From Epiperipatus broadwayi (Eukaryota > Onychophora > Udeonychophora > Euonychophora > Peripatidae), in the NCBI GenBank assembly GCA_028023455.1, contig JAQFVV010012398.1, positions 9,632,682 through 9,696,681 of the forward strand: a stretch of 64,000 nucleotides of DNA, in the 5' to 3' direction. Made by a program: the position numbers and the translations under genes. Positions 61,095 through 64,000 of the stretch are shown here, piece by piece (position 1 is the stretch's first letter; every line of letters starts with the position of its first letter). The notes under the pieces were generated by a model that saw only the letters and a list, made by a program, of their open reading frames with translations, had not been told where the DNA came from and did no database searches.

Positions 61095-61095
<1 letters not shown>
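60380..61095. other. Unassigned AT-rich DNA
   Basis: Nothing recognised apart from a poly-T run near 60916. Confidence 0.5.

Positions 61096-61098
<3 letters not shown>

Positions 61099-61170
<72 letters not shown>
61099..61170. repeat. (TA)n microsatellite
   Basis: About 36 TA units, immediately left of the PLE-C truncation point. Confidence 0.95.
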
Positions 61171-61174
<4 letters not shown>

Positions 61175-61491
61175 AAAGATACAGGCCACACTATTAATTT
61201 TGATGAAGTTAAGGTTGTCTTCTTTGCGAGAAATGAAATAAAAAGAATTAAATAATCTTTATTATTAAAAATTTATGATTCTGAAACAATTAACTTATTT
61301 ATAAGTTTTTTTAATATTAAGGGTGTATGGGAAATAAGTGGAATTGTGGGGAATGTTTTCTTTAAATATGTTGTTATTTTGTAGTTCTTTACACTTGAGA
61401 AGTCTGCTTGTGCAGTGAAACAATTGGTAATGTTTTAGAGTTGATTTTCTCAGCTAGTCTGGTTGAGTTGGCATAATTTTGATTATATATA
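61171..61491 (+). pseudogene. Penelope-like element PLE-C, 3' end fragment
   Basis: Begins inside the GIY-YIG domain at 'gaaaaagatacaggccacactatt' (EKDTGHTI) and runs through the end of the ORF ('aagggtgtatgggaaataag') and the 3' UTR with hairpin CTGC ttgt GCAG (61404-61415), ending near 'ataattttgattatat'. A small deletion in 'agaagaattaaataatc' breaks the frame. It is 5'-truncated at a TA microsatellite, as expected for target-primed insertions. Orientation is plus, with no inverted partner. Confidence 0.85.
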
Positions 61492-61650
61492 AATGTAATA
61501 AGTGCATTTATATGTAACTATAAAGAAGCTTGTTATTTCTATAAATTAAATACAGCTTAGTGCTTTCAAAAACTTATAGCTATTTGATTTATAGAAATAA
61601 CAAGCTTCTCTATAGTTAAATATAAGTGCATTTATTATTTTTATTACATT
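61492..61650. mobile_element. MITE-like palindrome
   Basis: Arms about 61492-61547 ('aatgtaataagtgcatttata ... gaagcttgttatttctata') and 61587-61650 (the complement with small gaps) surround about 40 bp. It abuts the PLE-C 3' end. No ORF. Confidence 0.75.
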
Positions 61651-61699
61651 CCGTAGAGAAGCAGTATAAACAGTTAACATCACTAATACATATGTATAT

Positions 61700-61763
61700 A
61701 ATTAAATATATGTATATTGTCTATACTAAACTTAATGTATAGACAATATACATGTATTTAATT
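61700..61763. repeat. 26-bp inverted repeat (hairpin)
   Basis: 61700-61725 ('aattaaatatatgtatattg'...) pairs with 61738-61763 with one mismatch around a 12-nt loop. It lies at the left edge of the next Rep-A copy. Confidence 0.8.
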
Positions 61764-62155
61764 ACTACATATTCAGCCTGTATCCTACCCATTCCTCTTC
61801 TGTATATTTATATGGATGTATTAAGATCCTACATGTGAGAGGTCAGAGTAATTTAAAAGAAAACAAGGATGACAATAATATTGGCATCAATAGGGGCTCT
61901 GAACATTCCATCTTTCAGATTTTCAATGATATGGATGACTGAAGAGTTGGAGGGTCAAGAAGATTGAAGCTCATTCATTAAAGTTTGAAGATTTGCTGTC
62001 TTAATATAAACTGAGCATTGATTGCATATATGTGTGGGAAATGATTTGGGCCGACTAATGAATGCTGGTTCAGCATGAAATACATATATGGAGATCATTT
62101 ACCTTTTTCACATGTATGTGGTCATGTGTATCAGTTGTATAAGATAGAATAAATT
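61760..62155 (+). repeat. Rep-A copy, long, plus orientation
   Basis: Contains in order 'attcagcctgtatcctaccc', 'cctacatgtgagaggtcagag', 'gatgacaataatattggcatcaa', 'gattttcaatgatatggatgactgaagag', 'taatgaatgctggttcagca' and 'catgtatgtggtcatgtgtatcagttgtataagat'. It ends before the B-box-like segment seen in other copies. Confidence 0.75.
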
Positions 62156-62935
62156 ATATTTGAAAAAGAAAACAAAAAATACAATATATACATATATTCT
62201 AAGTAAAAAACTAGCTATCATTATTCAAAATTGCATGTATCCAAAAATCAGTCATTATGGCATTACAAAAATATATTCAAAATTTAGAATTCTTAAAGAA
62301 TGTACATCAATGAAAAAATTGAATAGTTTTTTAAAAAAGTAGGTTAAAATATATTTATCCAAAAGCTTCACTATCATTTTCAAAATTTTTATAGGTCAAT
62401 TGTCATTAAATTTCAATTTAGCATGAATTTTTTTGCTCATTAGTGATGAAAATCTGATCAAAATTTAAGTGCTTCAACTGTCAGTAATAGTTAATGTGAA
62501 TTTTATATGAAGCTACACTTTTTGTTATGTATTACAGAACGTCATATTGAACTGCTGTTTTATTCATCATTTCCTAATATTTCTGGATTTTGAAGTATGT
62601 TTATTCAACATATCTAATGTATGTCACAGTTATTGTTCAACAATTTTCATTGAAGCATAAACAGTAATCTTGAAAAAAGCCTGGAAATCAAGTAGTTTAT
62701 CATTACTTATAATAGTGTAAATTGTTAAAAAGTCAAGTAATAGGCAAAAAACAATTTCAATTTAATTTGCTAATGATTTGTTTCAATTTCTTTCGATGGA
62801 AATCAATCTAGCCAACTATCTTATCACTTTGAACTGACTGATAAAGGTAGAAAATAGGCTGAATTTTATTATTTTAATTTTGTAATTAATCAATAAACAA
62901 TTTAAAATATCTGTAGAAAAGCAGTTTCAGTAATC
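62156..62935. other. Unassigned AT-rich DNA
   Basis: Nothing recognised. Confidence 0.5.
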
Positions 62936-64000
62936 AAGGTCATCATCAAACATTATCAATCCACTGCAGGATGAAGGTCTCTCCAAGTTCAATCCATCTT
63001 ATCCAATCATTAGCTTCTCTTCTCCACATCACTCCTGCACATTTTCTTATTTCATCCATCCATCTCACATGTGGTCTCTTTCTGGGTCTTTTGCAATCTC
63101 TTGGAATTCAGTTTAAGATTTCAATTGTCCATTTATTATCATCTCTTCTAGCAATATGTCCAGCCCAACTCCACTTCAGTCTTTTAATTTTTCATGAGGT
63201 CAGTAACAACTGTCTGTTCACTTACCCATATATTGTATTTTTGATCTCTTCTTATTACTCCCAACATGCATCTCGTCACACTTCTTTGAGTGATCTGAAG
63301 TCTTCGTATTGCTTTTCTATTAAGTGTCCAAGTCTCAGATCCATAAGTAAGAACTGGTAAAACACATTTATTAAAAACCTTCCTTTTCAAACACATAGGC
63401 ATATTTCCTTTTAGTATCAAGTTATTTCTACTAAAAGCACTCCAACCAAGTTTAATTCTATGATTAATTTCATCCATTATGTTTCCATCTGTATTAATAA
63501 TCTGTCTAAGGTATTTGTAACTGTTAACTTCTTCTAACTCATCATAATCAATCTTTATTTTCATATTTTGAGAAAATCCATTAAACATTACTTTAGTCTT
63601 TTTAACATTTATCTTTAGTCCTACTTTCCTATTTTCATCTGATAACTCCTGCAACATTTCCTGCAACTTTAAAGCATTATTTGCAAAAACAACCATGTCA
63701 TCTGCAAAATCTAAATGACTTAAATAATCTCCATTTACCTTCTCTCCTTTAGTTTCTGATTTTAATCCACAAAATACTTTTTGCAGCACTGCTGTAAAAA
63801 GTTTTGGAGATATGGAGTCACCTGTTTTACACCCTTCTCAATGTTGACTTTCCCAGTATCATTATGTAATCTAATTGTTGCTGTTGCATTTTTATAACTA
63901 TTCTTTAAAATATGACAATATCCTGGATTTATACTTGATGATCCACTGCTTTAATCACTAAAGAAATGTTCATAGAATCAAATGTCTTTTCATAATATAC
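62936..64000 (-). pseudogene. RTE-type LINE, 3' half, running off the window
   Basis: Best-preserved RTE copy. The 201-codon frame 63789-63184 (minus) has the catalytic FADD at residues 28-31 (SHLDFADDMVVFA) and GLKINVKKTKVMFNGF. It then has NHRIKLGWSAFSRNNLILKG, KVFNKCVLPVLTYGSETWTL and QRSVTRCMLGVIRRD, the standard RTE/BovB-type RT thumb and post-RT region. After a premature stop (LMKN*) the other frame continues SWAGHIARRDDNKWT to VRWMDEIRKCAGVMWRREAN and ends with FILQWIDNV at about 62955. Upstream, GDSISPKLFTA and YYEKTFDSMNIS (motif A area, up to 64000) appear after frameshifts. The 3' end is a 'tgatgatga'-type tail. Confidence 0.9.

Noticed and set aside
63000-63360. 129-codon plus frame and similar frames at 18140-18334 and 49371-49650
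   Set aside because: Antisense shadows of the RTE C-terminal coding region on the minus strand.

Overview
This is a very AT-rich eukaryotic window (roughly three quarters A+T by eye). It has no bacterial gene organisation, long introns or intergenic DNA, many simple repeats and a dense layer of decayed transposons. Every recognisable family (RTE-type LINEs, Penelope-like elements with a GIY-YIG domain, hAT/DUF4371, mariner, pogo/Tigger, tRNA-derived SINEs, foldback MITEs) is typical of animal genomes. One host exon matches the AXH domain of HBP1, a metazoan HMG-box repressor. The best reading is nuclear DNA of an invertebrate animal; I cannot place it more finely.

Layout. 1-1461 is a decayed minus-strand gag/ORF1 with a zinc knuckle. 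2.35-3.65 kb holds oppositely oriented copies of a dispersed repeat, here called Rep-A, which recurs at 8.2, 37.9-38.9, 39.6 and 61.8 kb. 4.3-5.1 kb is a long foldback. 9.1-9.9, 10.3-11.4, 12.0-12.5 and 16.8-18.05 kb are unassigned, possibly coding-derived islands. A ~2.8 kb block at 13.86-16.63 kb is repeated in direct orientation at 19.43-22.30 kb. Between the two copies is an RTE fragment with an internal deletion.

24.6-33 kb is the only stretch with host-gene signal: an HBP1-like AXH exon (25244-25382, minus) and an unassigned phase 0/0 candidate exon (32355-32513, minus). A hAT pseudogene and a foldback element with a duplicated arm lie between them. 35-42 kb holds fossils of a second Penelope family, a pogo element, another foldback, two tRNA-derived SINE copies and a mariner 3' end. 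42-49 kb is mostly unrecognised, apart from a degenerate tandem array with a perfect 27-bp inverted repeat and a tRNA-Gly-like SINE at 49.0 kb.

49.3-56.5 kb is the most structured region. A diverged RTE copy is split by an insertion. A 242-bp MITE has a TA target duplication. A Penelope-like element lies as a head-to-head inverted dimer with ~600-bp arms whose 146 shared codons are identical. Next comes an RTE copy with the signature of a twin-primed 5' inversion, then a second, older Penelope inverted dimer in mirror orientation. The two Penelope loci share a ~33-bp flank. 56.6-61 kb is unassigned AT-rich DNA containing a CCAAT/E2F-like/CRE cluster near 60.3 kb. 61.1-62.2 kb carries a third Penelope 3' end, a MITE-like palindrome and a Rep-A copy. 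An RTE 3' half runs off the right edge from 62.94 kb.

No complete functional gene can be assembled from this window. Protein-level calls rest on conserved motifs read by eye, not on database searches.
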